From NCBI GenBank assembly GCA_963744115.1, contig CAVUSI010000003.1, positions 62,001-126,000 on the forward strand: a stretch of DNA of 64,000 bases, written 5' to 3'. The position numbers were made by a program, and so were the translations under genes. Source of the DNA: Chersky-267 sp963744115 (GTDB taxonomy: Bacteria; Chloroflexota; Limnocylindria; Limnocylindrales; CSP1-4). Below the pieces are notes generated by a model, which saw only the letters and a program-made list of their open reading frames with translations, did not search any database and was not told the origin of the DNA. This document shows positions 54,049-63,037 of this stretch, in pieces. How positions within the stretch are numbered: the stretch's first letter is position 1; each line of letters opens with the position of its first letter.

Positions 54049-54383
54049 CCACGCTGTTGGCGCTGTTCCGCCGGCCGGAGGGCGGCACGGCGGGGCTCGA
54101 CACCTTCGAGCAGGCCTACGCCGAGACCCATCTCCCACTCATCGCCGCAACGCCCGGGCTTCGCTCGATGCGCTGTGATCGGGTCGTCGAGGGCCTCGGG
54201 GCGCCGACCGACCTCGTGCTCGTCACGGCGATGACGTTCGACGATCGGGCGGCGCTCGACGCCGGTCTCGCGTCGGAGGAGATGCGCCTGGCGGGCCGGA
54301 ACCTGCGCCAGATCGCCCCCGGGCTGTCGACCCTGCTCGTGCTCGAGGACGCGTCGGTGCTCGTTCCCGTGGACTGGCGATAG
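54045..54383 (+). CDS. EthD-like small protein
   Basis: This 112-residue dimeric alpha-beta barrel type protein contains QAYAETHLPLIAATPGLRSM (about 23-42), the EthD pattern around a conserved His. A strong Shine-Dalgarno site, GGAGG, lies at 54035-54039, and the ATG overlaps the hydrolase stop. EthD proteins accompany degradation operons, but their activity is not established. Confidence 0.75.
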   Translation: MTTLLALFRRPEGGTAGLDTFEQAYAETHLPLIAATPGLRSMRCDRVVEGLGAPTDLVLVTAMTFDDRAALDAGLASEEMRLAGRNLRQIAPGLSTLLVLEDASVLVPVDWR

Positions 54384-54445
54384 CGTCGGGGCCCGTTCGT
54401 GCGAGACACGGCGGTGGATACTGGCGCCACGCAGCAGAGGATGTC

Positions 54446-55303
54446 GTGGTGACCGAGGCGACCGCGGGAAGCGCGACCGGACCGGACGAGCCGCCGCTCG
54501 CCCCGGTGGTGCGGGTCGACCTGCCCGCCCCACCAGCGTTCGGTCGGGGGAGCGGCGATCCGGGAGTCGCCCTCGTCACGATCGACCGGCCGGCCGTGCT
54601 GAATGCACTCGACGCCGCGGTGCTGAGCGCCCTGGCGGCAGCGTTCCGGCGTCTCGATGCCGATCCGACCTGCCGGGCGATCGTCCTGACCGGTGCCGGG
54701 ACGCGGGCCTTCGCCGCCGGCGCCGACATCAAGGGGATGGTCGACGCGACGCCCGCGACGATCGAGACGGCCGGCGGATTCGAGCACTGGGACACGATCT
54801 ACGCGGTCGGGTTGCCGGTGATCGCGGCGGTCCGCGGGTTCGCCCTCGGCGGCGGCTGCGAGCTCGCCCTCCAATGCGACCTGATCGTCGCCGGCGACGA
54901 CGCGACGTTCGGTCAGCCCGAGATCAGGCTGGGGATCATGCCCGGCGCCGGAGGTACGCAGCGCCTGACCCGGGCCGTCGGCAAGGCACGCGCGATGGAG
55001 CTCATCCTGACCGGTCGCTCGATCGACGCCCGCGAGGCCGAGCGGCTCGGCATGGTGAGCGTCGTCGTCCCGGCGGAGGAGACCCTCGACCGGGCGCTCG
55101 AGCTCGCGGCACGGATCGCCGCGATGCCGCCGCTGGCGGTGCGCTCGGCCAAGGCGGTCATCGCCGCCACGCAGGAGCTGCCGCTCGCGGAGGGCTTGCG
55201 GATCGAGCGTCGAGTCTTCGTCGACCTGTTCGCGACGGAGGATCAACACGAAGGGATGACCGCCTTCATCGAGAAGCGGCAACCGCACTGGACCGGACGC
55301 TAG
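54446..55303 (+). CDS. enoyl-CoA hydratase/isomerase
   Basis: This 285-residue crotonase has AFAAGADIKGM (about 90-100, oxyanion loop), GFALGGGCELALQCD (first Glu) and PEIRLGIMPGAGGTQRL (second Glu). Both catalytic glutamates of a 2-enoyl-CoA hydratase are present. The first 45 residues are a Pro-rich extension absent from most relatives; a later start is possible. It may serve phenylacetate or fatty acid breakdown. Confidence 0.9.
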   Translation: MVTEATAGSATGPDEPPLAPVVRVDLPAPPAFGRGSGDPGVALVTIDRPAVLNALDAAVLSALAAAFRRLDADPTCRAIVLTGAGTRAFAAGADIKGMVDATPATIETAGGFEHWDTIYAVGLPVIAAVRGFALGGGCELALQCDLIVAGDDATFGQPEIRLGIMPGAGGTQRLTRAVGKARAMELILTGRSIDAREAERLGMVSVVVPAEETLDRALELAARIAAMPPLAVRSAKAVIAATQELPLAEGLRIERRVFVDLFATEDQHEGMTAFIEKRQPHWTGR

Positions 55304-55313
55304 GAGGGATGGC

Positions 55314-56108
55314 ATGACCGACGACCTCGGCCAGGGCGGTCGGGACTACGGGAGCGATATCGAGCGCGATGTCGGTGATGAGCCACCCGCCTCGATCCGG
55401 GATGCGCCGCCGGACATCTTCGCGCCGATCGACGCCGGGTCTCCGATCAGCGGGCACGTCCGCGCGCCGGACCCGAGCGGGACGGCCGCCTCGCGCACGC
55501 CTGAGCACGACTGGGCGGCGGCGGCCGCGGTCCTCGTCCCCGTCCTCCGACCCATGGGGACCGTCGGGCTGCGGCTCGACGACGTGGACCGGGAATCGCT
55601 CGTGGCCAACGCCAACAAGGCGCACACCCTCCCGTTGCTCGGCGACGGGCCATGCGGTCTCCTCGTGTCGTACGCGCTGCCGGCCACCGGATTCGACGTG
55701 ATCGTCAACGGAGAGCACCTCGTGTCCTGGAACGTCGAGCCCGCCGCGATCCACGCGGCCGCGATGGCCAACCTGGCGGCCTGGTCGTCGAGTGCCGGCT
55801 GGACCGACGAAGCCTCGGGCGACCGCCGCCTGCTGAGCTCGGACTCCGGGTCGGGACTCGATGCGTCGCGGATCCTGCTCCCCGAGGTGCTGGCCCACCT
55901 CGCCGCGGAGCTCGGTTCGGCCGGGCGCGTCCTGGTCGGACTGCCCGACCGCCATCTCCTGCTCGCCGGGACGCTCCGTCCGGGCGATGACGACTTCGCC
56001 GCGCTCATCCGGGATTACGTGACGGAGCACAGCGCCGACGCCGACGAACCGATCGACCGGCGCGTCTTCGAGCTCGTCGGGACGGCCCTCGTCGAGTTCG
56101 CCGGTTGA
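55314..56108 (+). CDS. DUF1444-like (YtpQ) protein
   Basis: This 264-residue protein has an acidic, disordered N terminus (1-65) and a core with LVVSYALPATGFDVI-like and GRVLVGLPDRHLLLAG (about 200-215) segments. These resemble DUF1444/YtpQ proteins of unknown function. AGGAGGG precedes the ATG. It lies between two crotonase genes; the last base of its TGA is the first base of the next ATG. The assignment is tentative. Confidence 0.55.
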   Translation: MTDDLGQGGRDYGSDIERDVGDEPPASIRDAPPDIFAPIDAGSPISGHVRAPDPSGTAASRTPEHDWAAAAAVLVPVLRPMGTVGLRLDDVDRESLVANANKAHTLPLLGDGPCGLLVSYALPATGFDVIVNGEHLVSWNVEPAAIHAAAMANLAAWSSSAGWTDEASGDRRLLSSDSGSGLDASRILLPEVLAHLAAELGSAGRVLVGLPDRHLLLAGTLRPGDDDFAALIRDYVTEHSADADEPIDRRVFELVGTALVEFAG

Positions 56109-56899
56109 TGTCGGGCTCCGGGTACGGCGCCCTCCGCTGGGAGGTCGTCGACGGGGTCGGGTCGATCACGCTCGATCGCCCGGACGCCCTCAACGCGCTC
56201 GATGCGACGCTCAAGGTCGAGCTCCTGAGCGTCCTTCGGACCGCGGAGCGCGACCGGGCCGTGCGGGCCGTCGTGCTGACCGGCGCCGGTCGGGCGTTCT
56301 GCGCCGGCCAGGACCTCAAGGAGCGGCTCGGTCCCGATCCGACGCCGCTCGACGTCGAGGTGCGCGAGCAATTCAACCCGATCATCCTGGCGATGCGCCG
56401 TCTCTCGAAGCCGATCGTCGCCGCGGTCAACGGGGTGGCCGCAGGCGCCGGCGCCTCGCTGGCGTTCGCCGCGGACCTGCGGATCGCCGCGGAGAGCGCG
56501 AGCTTCGTCCTCGCGTTCGCCCGGATCGGCCTCGCCCCGGATAGCGGCGCGAGCTGGTTCCTGCCGCGCCTGGTCGGGATGGCCCACGCCGCCGAGCTCC
56601 TCTACCTGTCCGACCCGATGCCCGCCGAGGAGGCGCTCCGGATCGGCCTGGTCTCCCAGGTGGTGTCCGCCGAGGCCCTGCTCGACCACGCGCGAACGCT
56701 GGCGGCGAAGCTCGCCCAGGGCTCCCCGACGGCCCTCGCCCTGACCAAACGGGCGCTCGACCGCTCCCTCGAGGTCGGCCTCGGCGAGGCGCTCGACCAC
56801 GAGGCCTCGCTCCAGGGGATCGCCGGCCGGACCGCCGACCATGCCGAGGGGCTCGCGGCCTTCGTCGAGAAGCGGTCGCCGCGCTTCACCGGCGAGTGA
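56108..56899 (+). CDS. enoyl-CoA hydratase/isomerase, PaaG-like
   Basis: This 263-residue crotonase has GRAFCAGQDLKERLG (about 61-75), GAGASLAFAADLRIA (about 115-129) and ARIGLAPDSGASWFLPRLVG (about 138-157). The first catalytic Glu is replaced by Ala and an Asp occurs at the second site (PDSG), the pattern of PaaG ring-1,2-epoxyphenylacetyl-CoA isomerases. PaaG acts just after PaaABC, whose genes begin 4.7 kb away. ATG 56108 is used; TTG 56105 is possible. Confidence 0.86.
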   Translation: MSGSGYGALRWEVVDGVGSITLDRPDALNALDATLKVELLSVLRTAERDRAVRAVVLTGAGRAFCAGQDLKERLGPDPTPLDVEVREQFNPIILAMRRLSKPIVAAVNGVAAGAGASLAFAADLRIAAESASFVLAFARIGLAPDSGASWFLPRLVGMAHAAELLYLSDPMPAEEALRIGLVSQVVSAEALLDHARTLAAKLAQGSPTALALTKRALDRSLEVGLGEALDHEASLQGIAGRTADHAEGLAAFVEKRSPRFTGE

Positions 56900-58089
56900 T
56901 CGGACGGATCCGACGGGCCGGTCCCGAACGGGAGCGGATGCTCGCCTGGTCGGCGGTCGTGGGCCTGATCGTCTACATCCTCGTCGCCGTCTACGACTGG
57001 CGCCTGCCGAGCCGGGACGGGACGTCGTTCGGGCCGGTGTGGGCCGCGGCGAGCGTCGCCACCGTCGTCGTCCTCCGCCTGGTTCGGGGTCGCTGGGAAC
57101 CGGTGGTGGTCCTGGCCGCGATCACCGGCGTCGCGGCCGTGCTGACCGACCTCGTCCAGTTCAACGGACAGTTCCTGCGGGACCTCGGGATCTACCTTCG
57201 AGCCGGTGAGCACTTCGCCGCCGGGGCCCCCGTCTATCTGACCGCGGCCGTGACCGAGGCACCCGTGGACAAGACCACCTACCCGTTCCTCTATCCGCCG
57301 CCGCTGCTCCCGATCGTGGCCGTGCTGGCGGCCCTGCCCAGGGCACTGGTCGAGGCCGGCTGGCTCATCCTGTCCGCGCTCGCCGCGCTGTGGGGCCTGC
57401 GCGTCGTCGGGCTGTCGGCCCGCTGGGCGGTCGCCGCGCTGTTCTGGCCGCCGCTGTTCCAGGGTCTCTACGTCGGCAACGTCGCGGTCCCGGCCTTCGC
57501 CCTGTTCGCAGCCGCGCCGTGGTTCGGGGCCGGGTTGATCCTGGCCGCCACCTTCAAGCCGTACAGCGCGATCGCGGCGGTCTGGCTCGTTCGGGAGCGG
57601 CGCTGGCGGCAGGTCGCGATCGGCCTGGCCATCCTCGCGACGGTCGCGGTCATCACCTTGCCGCTGGTCGGCCTCAATTCGTGGCGGGCCTGGATCGACG
57701 GGCTGCGGTGGTACGCGATCTCGCAGCCGCTCGTGCCGGCGCTCCTCGGACTGAGCGTCGGGGCCTATCTGCCGGGCTGGCTGCCGATGCTGGTCGCCGT
57801 TGTCGCGGTCGGCTGGGCGTGGCTCGGGCGCGGGCTCGACGGTCTCGCCCGGTTCGGGGTCGCGACGGTGGTCGCTTCACCGTCCCTCTTCTCGCACGGG
57901 TTCGTGGTCGCGCTCCCGGCGTTCCTCGAGCTACGGCCTGTCGGGCTGTGGCTGGCGATCGGGCTCACCAGCGTCGCACCGGGCCTCGGCTGGTGGTTGG
58001 CCATCGCGCTGGTGGTCGCCGCCTCGATCGCGACCGTCCTTCGCCGATCGGCCGGCGGGCCGTGGCCGGACGCCTACGGGACGGTGTAG
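56896..58089 (+). CDS. GT87-like (DUF2029) membrane glycosyltransferase
   Basis: This 397-residue protein has about ten helices and the first-loop sequence DLGIYLRAGEHFAAGAPVYL, typical of DUF2029/GT87 polyprenyl-phosphate-mannose-dependent enzymes, with the conserved Asp in the first outer loop. TYPFLYPPPLLPI is another family feature. Its GTG overlaps the previous stop. It probably decorates cell-surface glycans. Its 3' end overlaps the convergent FecR gene by 16 bases. Confidence 0.82.
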   Translation: MIGRIRRAGPERERMLAWSAVVGLIVYILVAVYDWRLPSRDGTSFGPVWAAASVATVVVLRLVRGRWEPVVVLAAITGVAAVLTDLVQFNGQFLRDLGIYLRAGEHFAAGAPVYLTAAVTEAPVDKTTYPFLYPPPLLPIVAVLAALPRALVEAGWLILSALAALWGLRVVGLSARWAVAALFWPPLFQGLYVGNVAVPAFALFAAAPWFGAGLILAATFKPYSAIAAVWLVRERRWRQVAIGLAILATVAVITLPLVGLNSWRAWIDGLRWYAISQPLVPALLGLSVGAYLPGWLPMLVAVVAVGWAWLGRGLDGLARFGVATVVASPSLFSHGFVVALPAFLELRPVGLWLAIGLTSVAPGLGWWLAIALVVAASIATVLRRSAGGPWPDAYGTV

Positions 58090-59978
58090 ATCACGACGTC
58101 CGATCGCGCGACGACGAAGGTCGACGACGGTCCCGGCCCGATCGAGCGCAGGACCTCGAGCCGGAGGTGATAGGTGCCGGGGGCCAGGTCGACCGACGCG
58201 GTGGTGGCGGTCCGGTCGCTCGACACGTACGCCACGGTCGCGCCGGTGAGCGCGCTCGGGCTCGGATCGTCGGTCGACCAGACCAGGGCATATCTCGTGA
58301 AGCAGGCGCGGGATCCGTCGTACGCGGTCCAGCCGATCGCCGTCCGCGAACCGTCGGCAGGCCCGACGTCGAGCGCACCGAGCTCCCGAACGCCGTGCAC
58401 CATCGCCGCTTCCACCGGGCTGGCCGCGACGATCGCATCGGTCGGGTCGAGGACCACCGTCCGATAGGACGATGAGGCGCCGTCGGTCCCGGACGTGTCG
58501 ACGATCCCGGTCCGCGACCGATCGGACAGCACGGAGCCATCGACCACGCTCGTCCCGGCGTGCGGCGGGTAGATCCGCGGGATCGCCGCGCTCGAGCTCC
58601 GCAGGGTCACGTAGCGATCGAAGCCCGTGCCCCGATAGCGGCTCCAGCCGATGATCACGCCGCCGTCGCACGATGTGAGGCGGAGGCCGAGGTCGGGGAC
58701 CGGGGTCGGCGTCGGCGCGGGCGTCGGCGTCGGGCCGTCCGTCGGCCTCGGCGTGGGTGCCGTCGTCGGCTTCGGCGTCGGGTTCGAGTCGGGTCCGCCG
58801 GTCGGCACGGGCGTCGGCGGCGCGGTCGAGGTCGGCTGGCTTCCCGGCGAAGGGGTCGGCTCCGGGGTCGACCCGGAGGTGGCCGTCGGGGCGGCCGGTG
58901 TCGTGTCCGGGGGTTCGAGCGAAGCACCCTGGCTCGGCGTCGGACCGAGGCCCGGGAGGTCTAGGACGCCAAGCGGGAAGCCGAGCACCTGGTCGGAGCG
59001 AGCGTTGGCCACCAGCCACGGGTCGGCAAGGACGACCGGATCGATGGGCACGACGACGATGTCGGAGGCGGTGTCGCCCGCGACGGACAGCGAGGCTGCC
59101 TCACCCTGACCGACCGTGGCCGTCCCGTTCGGGCCGGACATCTCGACCGAGTGCTCGAGACCCAGGAGGGTGATCCGGTCCCCCTGGCCCTGGGTCGGCT
59201 CACGATCCAGGTCGAACGCGGTCCCGCGTGCCGTCCAGGTGACGGATCCGGTCGCGACGGCGTAGGTCCCGTCCGCGGGGACCGCCACCCGGTGGTAGCT
59301 CCGTCCGGCCAGCAGGTCGACCCGGAGCCGGTCGGCAGTCAGGTCGTCCAATCGAAGGTCGGCTCCGCCGTCCAGTCGTGCGCGGCTGGCGCCGAGCTCG
59401 AGCGTCGCTCGGCCGGTCGTCCCGACGCGGATCTCGTCGCCGGCGAAGAGCGCCGTCCCGGCGACCAGGGTCGTCGTGGTTCCCGCGCGGACGATGGTGG
59501 CGTGATCGACGTCGGTCGCCCGGGCGGCGACGGTGGTGGGGACGGGTCGCCCCGACGTCGAGGCGATCAGGACCACCACGAGCGCGGCGGCGATCGCCGG
59601 GATCGTCCACCGAGCGATCGTCGCCGGTGCGAACCGCCACGGCGCGTGTGCGACCGGCGTCGCCGCGAACGGCCTGGCATCGATCGGCTCGGCTGCGGCC
59701 GGCTCGGCCGCGATCGGCTCGGCCGCCGGCATCCCGTCGCCCCCGACGAGCCGCGACCGGAGGCGGGCCGTGAATGCCGGATCCGGAAGGTCGACTCCGA
59801 TCCTGGCCCGTTCCGCCCGCATCCTCGCACCGGCCGTCGCCAGCTCGGCCTCGATGGCGGCGCGTGCGCCACCAGCGGTGACCGCGCCACCCGCCTGGAC
59901 CGCGCCGGCCGCGGGCGGCTGCGGACCGGGGCCTGTCTGGAACGGCCGGGATCGCCGGCGCCGGTCGTCAGGCCGCAT
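58074..59978 (-). CDS. FecR-domain protein with Fn3-like C terminus
   Basis: This 634-residue protein has an acidic and Arg-rich cytoplasmic part (1-115) and one membrane helix (about 120-142). A FecR domain follows (about 160-290; DEIRVGTTGRATLELG, WTARGTAFDL), then a Pro/Thr/Gly linker (about 330-425). Two beta-rich repeats end the protein (about 428-530 and 535-634), each with a GW(S/T)xY start. It overlaps the upstream ECF sigma gene by 11 bases, suggesting that it is its anti-sigma or signal partner. The final beta-rich units also occur in the protein at 60686-61357. Confidence 0.82.
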   Translation of the reverse strand: MRPDDRRRRSRPFQTGPGPQPPAAGAVQAGGAVTAGGARAAIEAELATAGARMRAERARIGVDLPDPAFTARLRSRLVGGDGMPAAEPIAAEPAAAEPIDARPFAATPVAHAPWRFAPATIARWTIPAIAAALVVVLIASTSGRPVPTTVAARATDVDHATIVRAGTTTTLVAGTALFAGDEIRVGTTGRATLELGASRARLDGGADLRLDDLTADRLRVDLLAGRSYHRVAVPADGTYAVATGSVTWTARGTAFDLDREPTQGQGDRITLLGLEHSVEMSGPNGTATVGQGEAASLSVAGDTASDIVVVPIDPVVLADPWLVANARSDQVLGFPLGVLDLPGLGPTPSQGASLEPPDTTPAAPTATSGSTPEPTPSPGSQPTSTAPPTPVPTGGPDSNPTPKPTTAPTPRPTDGPTPTPAPTPTPVPDLGLRLTSCDGGVIIGWSRYRGTGFDRYVTLRSSSAAIPRIYPPHAGTSVVDGSVLSDRSRTGIVDTSGTDGASSSYRTVVLDPTDAIVAASPVEAAMVHGVRELGALDVGPADGSRTAIGWTAYDGSRACFTRYALVWSTDDPSPSALTGATVAYVSSDRTATTASVDLAPGTYHLRLEVLRSIGPGPSSTFVVARSDVVIYTVP

Positions 59979-60591
59979 CGGTCGCCATCCGTTCGAGGGC
60001 GGTTCGCAGCGCCCGGAGCGCCCGGTGGAGCTTGACGGCCAGGGTCGCCGCGGAGCATCCCAGCACGGCGCACAGCTCCTCGGTCGACAGGTCGTCGTAG
60101 AACTTCAGGACCAGGACCCGACGATGGGTCGACGACACGGACAGGAGCGCCCGCTGGAGCTGGTCGCGGTCGAGCGCCGCGGCGAACTCGTCGACGGCCG
60201 CGGCATCGGCGGAGGGCGCCGGGACGCGCTCGCCGTCGGATCCATCGTCCCCCCGTCCGTGATCGACGGAGCCGGTCCCGAGCGGGGTCAGGCGTCGATC
60301 GCGCCGGACGTGGTCGACGATCGCATTGCCGGCCACCCGGTAGAGCCAGCCGCCGAACGCGTCGTTCCGGAACGATCCGGAGCGGAGTGCCTCCAGCGCG
60401 CGCTCGAAGGTCATGGCGGTCAAGTCCTCGACCGTCGCCCGATCGTTGACACGACGGGCGACGTAGCCGTGGATCCGAGGGAGGTAGTAGTCGTACAGCT
60501 CACCGAACGCGGTGGCATCGGTGCACGCCCGGTCCACGAGGGATCGTTCGCGCTCCGGGTGCATCCGGCTGGTGCCGTCGTCCTGGGCCAT
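59968..60591 (-). CDS. ECF-type RNA polymerase sigma factor
   Basis: This 207-residue protein has region 2 (about 20-90; FGELYDYYLPRIHGYVARRV, DLTAMTFERAL, WLYRVAGNAIVDHVRR) and region 4 (about 145-200; LSVSSTHRRVLVLKFYDDLS, CSAATLAVKLHRA). It joins the FecR-like gene by an 11-base overlap, so the pair forms a sigma/anti-sigma type unit. The target promoters are unknown. Confidence 0.9.
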   Translation of the reverse strand: MAQDDGTSRMHPERERSLVDRACTDATAFGELYDYYLPRIHGYVARRVNDRATVEDLTAMTFERALEALRSGSFRNDAFGGWLYRVAGNAIVDHVRRDRRLTPLGTGSVDHGRGDDGSDGERVPAPSADAAAVDEFAAALDRDQLQRALLSVSSTHRRVLVLKFYDDLSTEELCAVLGCSAATLAVKLHRALRALRTALERMATDAA

Positions 60592-60685
60592 CGTGTGGAC
60601 GATGAAGTGAGCGGACCCGGGCCGCCATCGAACGGCCGTACTGCCGTCGACGGGACCCGGGTCCGCCCCCGGTCAGCTCATGGGG

Positions 60686-61357
60686 TCAGCCGCCGGTGGA
60701 GCCTCCGGGGGTCTCGATCGCCTCAGCCGGGGAGCTAGCGACGACCCGGAGTCCGTGATGGTGGGTCCGATCGAGGCAGAAGACCCGATACCAGACCGTG
60801 GTGCCCTTGGGCGCCCAGCGATCGATCCAGGCCGTCCGGCCGCGATGCCAGACGATCCCGACCAGCCGGTCGTGCGCCCCGAGCGGCCAGCTGACGGTCT
60901 CGTCCGTCGAGCGGACGATGGCGTACCAATCGAAGTGGCCCGACCCGCAGCGGGTCCAGTCGACCTTCACGCCGCGGTCGACCTTCGACACCGTCAGGTC
61001 GATCGACCCCGGCTTCGGCTTGGGCTTCTCGTTCGAGCCCGTGCCCGATCCGTCGGTGGGTGGCGGAGGCGGAGTCGGGGTGGGCGTCGTAGACCCGCCG
61101 CCGGGCGGATCGCCGGGGCAGGGGATGATGTTGCCCTGTTCGTCCTGACAGGTCGGCGTCGTGCTGACCAGCCCGATCGCGCCGAACGTGGTCGCGCCGA
61201 GCGACACGGCACCCACCAGGAGGAATGCCCCGAGGACGTTCGGCAGCACCGTCGGCAGCCTGCGCCCCGTCCGCCGTCGCGTTCGGACCGGCGTGGCCCG
61301 CGTCGGGCTCGCTCCGCCCTCGCCTTCGTCGAACCGACCTCGATCCATGAGTCCCAC
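60686..61357 (-). CDS. membrane-anchored protein with Pro-rich linker and Fn3-like domain
   Basis: This 223-residue protein has a cytoplasmic Arg-rich start, one helix (about 38-62), a short Cys pair (TCQDEQGNIIPC), and a Pro/Thr/Lys linker (about 85-118). A beta-rich domain follows (about 120-210; VDWTRCGSGHFDWYAIVRS). That domain resembles the end domains of the FecR protein nearby. ATG 61348 is an alternative start. It lies 94 bases upstream of the sigma gene and may be part of the same surface system. Confidence 0.68.
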   Translation of the reverse strand: MGLMDRGRFDEGEGGASPTRATPVRTRRRTGRRLPTVLPNVLGAFLLVGAVSLGATTFGAIGLVSTTPTCQDEQGNIIPCPGDPPGGGSTTPTPTPPPPPTDGSGTGSNEKPKPKPGSIDLTVSKVDRGVKVDWTRCGSGHFDWYAIVRSTDETVSWPLGAHDRLVGIVWHRGRTAWIDRWAPKGTTVWYRVFCLDRTHHHGLRVVASSPAEAIETPGGSTGG

Positions 61358-61540
61358 CCCGCTGTCATGTCGTCCGGACGGTCCGATCGGATCGGTCGCC
61401 GCGACCTGTGTCGACAGAACGTGGAGCGTCGGTCCGGATTACCGGCCCGAGGGCATCTGATGGTCCCGGAACGCGCACCGGACCCGCACCGGTACCCGCC
61501 TCCCGGCGAGCCCGCAAGGGCGTCGGATCGCGACACCCCC

Positions 61541-61567
61541 GGCCCCCCGGCGTACCATCGGGGGGCC
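61541..61567. promoter_or_regulatory. strong inverted repeat with -10-like loop upstream of paaA
   Basis: GGCCCCCCG (61541-61549) and CGGGGGGCC (61559-61567) are perfect 9-base arms. The loop holds TACCAT (61553-61558), a TANNNT box 43 bases before the paaA ATG. It may be an operator over the promoter or an RNA hairpin. No T-run follows, so it is not a normal terminator. The rest of the gap 61358-61601 shows nothing else. Confidence 0.55.
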
Positions 61568-61601
61568 ACGTGCCACCACCTCCGGCCGGAGGGCCACCGC
61601 G

Positions 61602-62591
61602 ATGACCGACCCGCTGGCGCTCGACCCGATCCTTCCCGAGCCGGAGCGCAGCCACCTCGCGTTCGCCGCCGACGTCCCGCACGACGAACGCTATCGCCTG
61701 TTCGAGGCGCACGTGGCCGCAGGCGGGACGGTCGAGGCGGGCGACTGGATGCCGGACGAGTATCGGACGGGGGTCCTCCGCTTCGTCGAGATGCACGCCA
61801 ACAGCGAGCTGATGGGCGTCCTCCCGGAGCGTGAGTGGCTGATGCGCGCACCGACCCTCAAGCGGAAGCTCGCCCTGACCGCCAAGGTCCAGGACGAGGT
61901 CGGGCATGCCCAGCTGCTCTACCGGGTCGCCGAGGACCTCGGGAAGCCGCGCGAGGCGATGCTCGACGACCTGCTGGCGGGCCGGACCAAGTTCCACAAC
62001 GTCTTCCACTACCCGACCCGCAGCTGGGGCGACGTCGGAGTGATCGCCTGGCTGGTCGATGCCGCGGCGATCGTCGCGCAGCAGGCCCTGCGCGACAGCA
62101 GCTACGGCCCGTACGCCCGGACCATGCGCAAGATCTGCTGGGAGGAGTCGGTCCACATCATGCATGGGCGCGACGTGGTCGTGACGATGGTCACCGGGAC
62201 GAGCGTCCAGCGGGCGATGGTCCAGGAGGCGCTCGATCGGTGGTGGGGTCCGCTGATGCAGATGCACGGACCGCGCTCGGCGCGCGAGCGCGACCGGGAC
62301 CTCCATTGGCGGATCAAGGCGAAGACGTCGGAGGAGCTCCGCCAGGAGTTCCTCGGGATCTACGTCCCGCGGATCCTCGAGCTCGGCCTGACGATCCCGG
62401 ACCCCGACCTCCGGTTCGACGCCGCCGCGGGCGAGTGGCGCTACGGCGAGCCGGACTGGGACGAGCTGCGGACGGTCGTCACGAACCACGGCCCGATGTC
62501 GGAGGCGCGCCTCGAGTTCCGTCGCCTGAACCGTGCGGAGACCGGCTGGGTACGCGAGTCGATCCTCGCCGCCCCAAGTGCGGCCGCCTGA
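61602..62591 (+). CDS. paaA: phenylacetyl-CoA epoxidase subunit PaaA
   Basis: This 329-residue di-iron protein has VQDEVGHAQLLYRVAEDLG (about 97-115) and CWEESVHIMHGR (about 178-189), supplying the ExxH metal ligands. FHYPTRSWGDVGVIAWLVD is also PaaA-typical. It is the catalytic subunit that epoxidises the phenylacetyl-CoA ring with oxygen. GGAGGG precedes the ATG. It starts the paaABCD operon that runs off the window. Confidence 0.95.
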   Translation: MTDPLALDPILPEPERSHLAFAADVPHDERYRLFEAHVAAGGTVEAGDWMPDEYRTGVLRFVEMHANSELMGVLPEREWLMRAPTLKRKLALTAKVQDEVGHAQLLYRVAEDLGKPREAMLDDLLAGRTKFHNVFHYPTRSWGDVGVIAWLVDAAAIVAQQALRDSSYGPYARTMRKICWEESVHIMHGRDVVVTMVTGTSVQRAMVQEALDRWWGPLMQMHGPRSARERDRDLHWRIKAKTSEELRQEFLGIYVPRILELGLTIPDPDLRFDAAAGEWRYGEPDWDELRTVVTNHGPMSEARLEFRRLNRAETGWVRESILAAPSAAA

Positions 62592-62596
62592 CCGCC

Positions 62597-63037
62597 GTGC
62601 TCCCCCCGTCGACGGTCGAGCAGGGCGATGCCGCGGACCCGCAGGGCGGCGGTGGTCGGCTCGAGCCGTACGAGGTCTTCCGCCAGGAGAAGGAAGGCGA
62701 CCCGATGCGCCACGGCGGGAGCGTCCTCGCGCCGGACGCGACGCTCGCGACGCACTACGCCCGCGAGCTGTACGGTCGGCGCCAGGAGTCGGTCCGTCTG
62801 TGGGTCGTTCGCCGGGCGGACATCGTCGAGCTCGACGATCCGGATCTCCTCCAGCCGCCCCTCGATCGCTCATTCAAGAAGCCGGGCGGGTACGTGATGC
62901 GCGACAAGCTCGAGGCGGCGCGCGATCGGGCCGGCACGTCGAAGCCGAGGCCGACGTCGACGAAGTCGGCCCCCAGGGCGAAGGCGGAGCTGGATCCGAC
63001 GCCGGACGCGAGCCCGACATCCGAGGACGGCCCGTGA
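62597..63037 (+). CDS. paaB: phenylacetyl-CoA epoxidase subunit PaaB
   Basis: This 146-residue protein contains EPYEVFRQEKEGDPMRHGGS (about 22-41) and LATHYARELYGRRQESVRLW (about 48-67), the PaaB signature. The C-terminal tail after about residue 110 is Lys/Pro/Ala-rich and longer than usual. PaaB bridges the epoxidase complex. GTG 62597 is six bases after the paaA stop. Confidence 0.92.
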   Translation: MLPPSTVEQGDAADPQGGGGRLEPYEVFRQEKEGDPMRHGGSVLAPDATLATHYARELYGRRQESVRLWVVRRADIVELDDPDLLQPPLDRSFKKPGGYVMRDKLEAARDRAGTSKPRPTSTKSAPRAKAELDPTPDASPTSEDGP

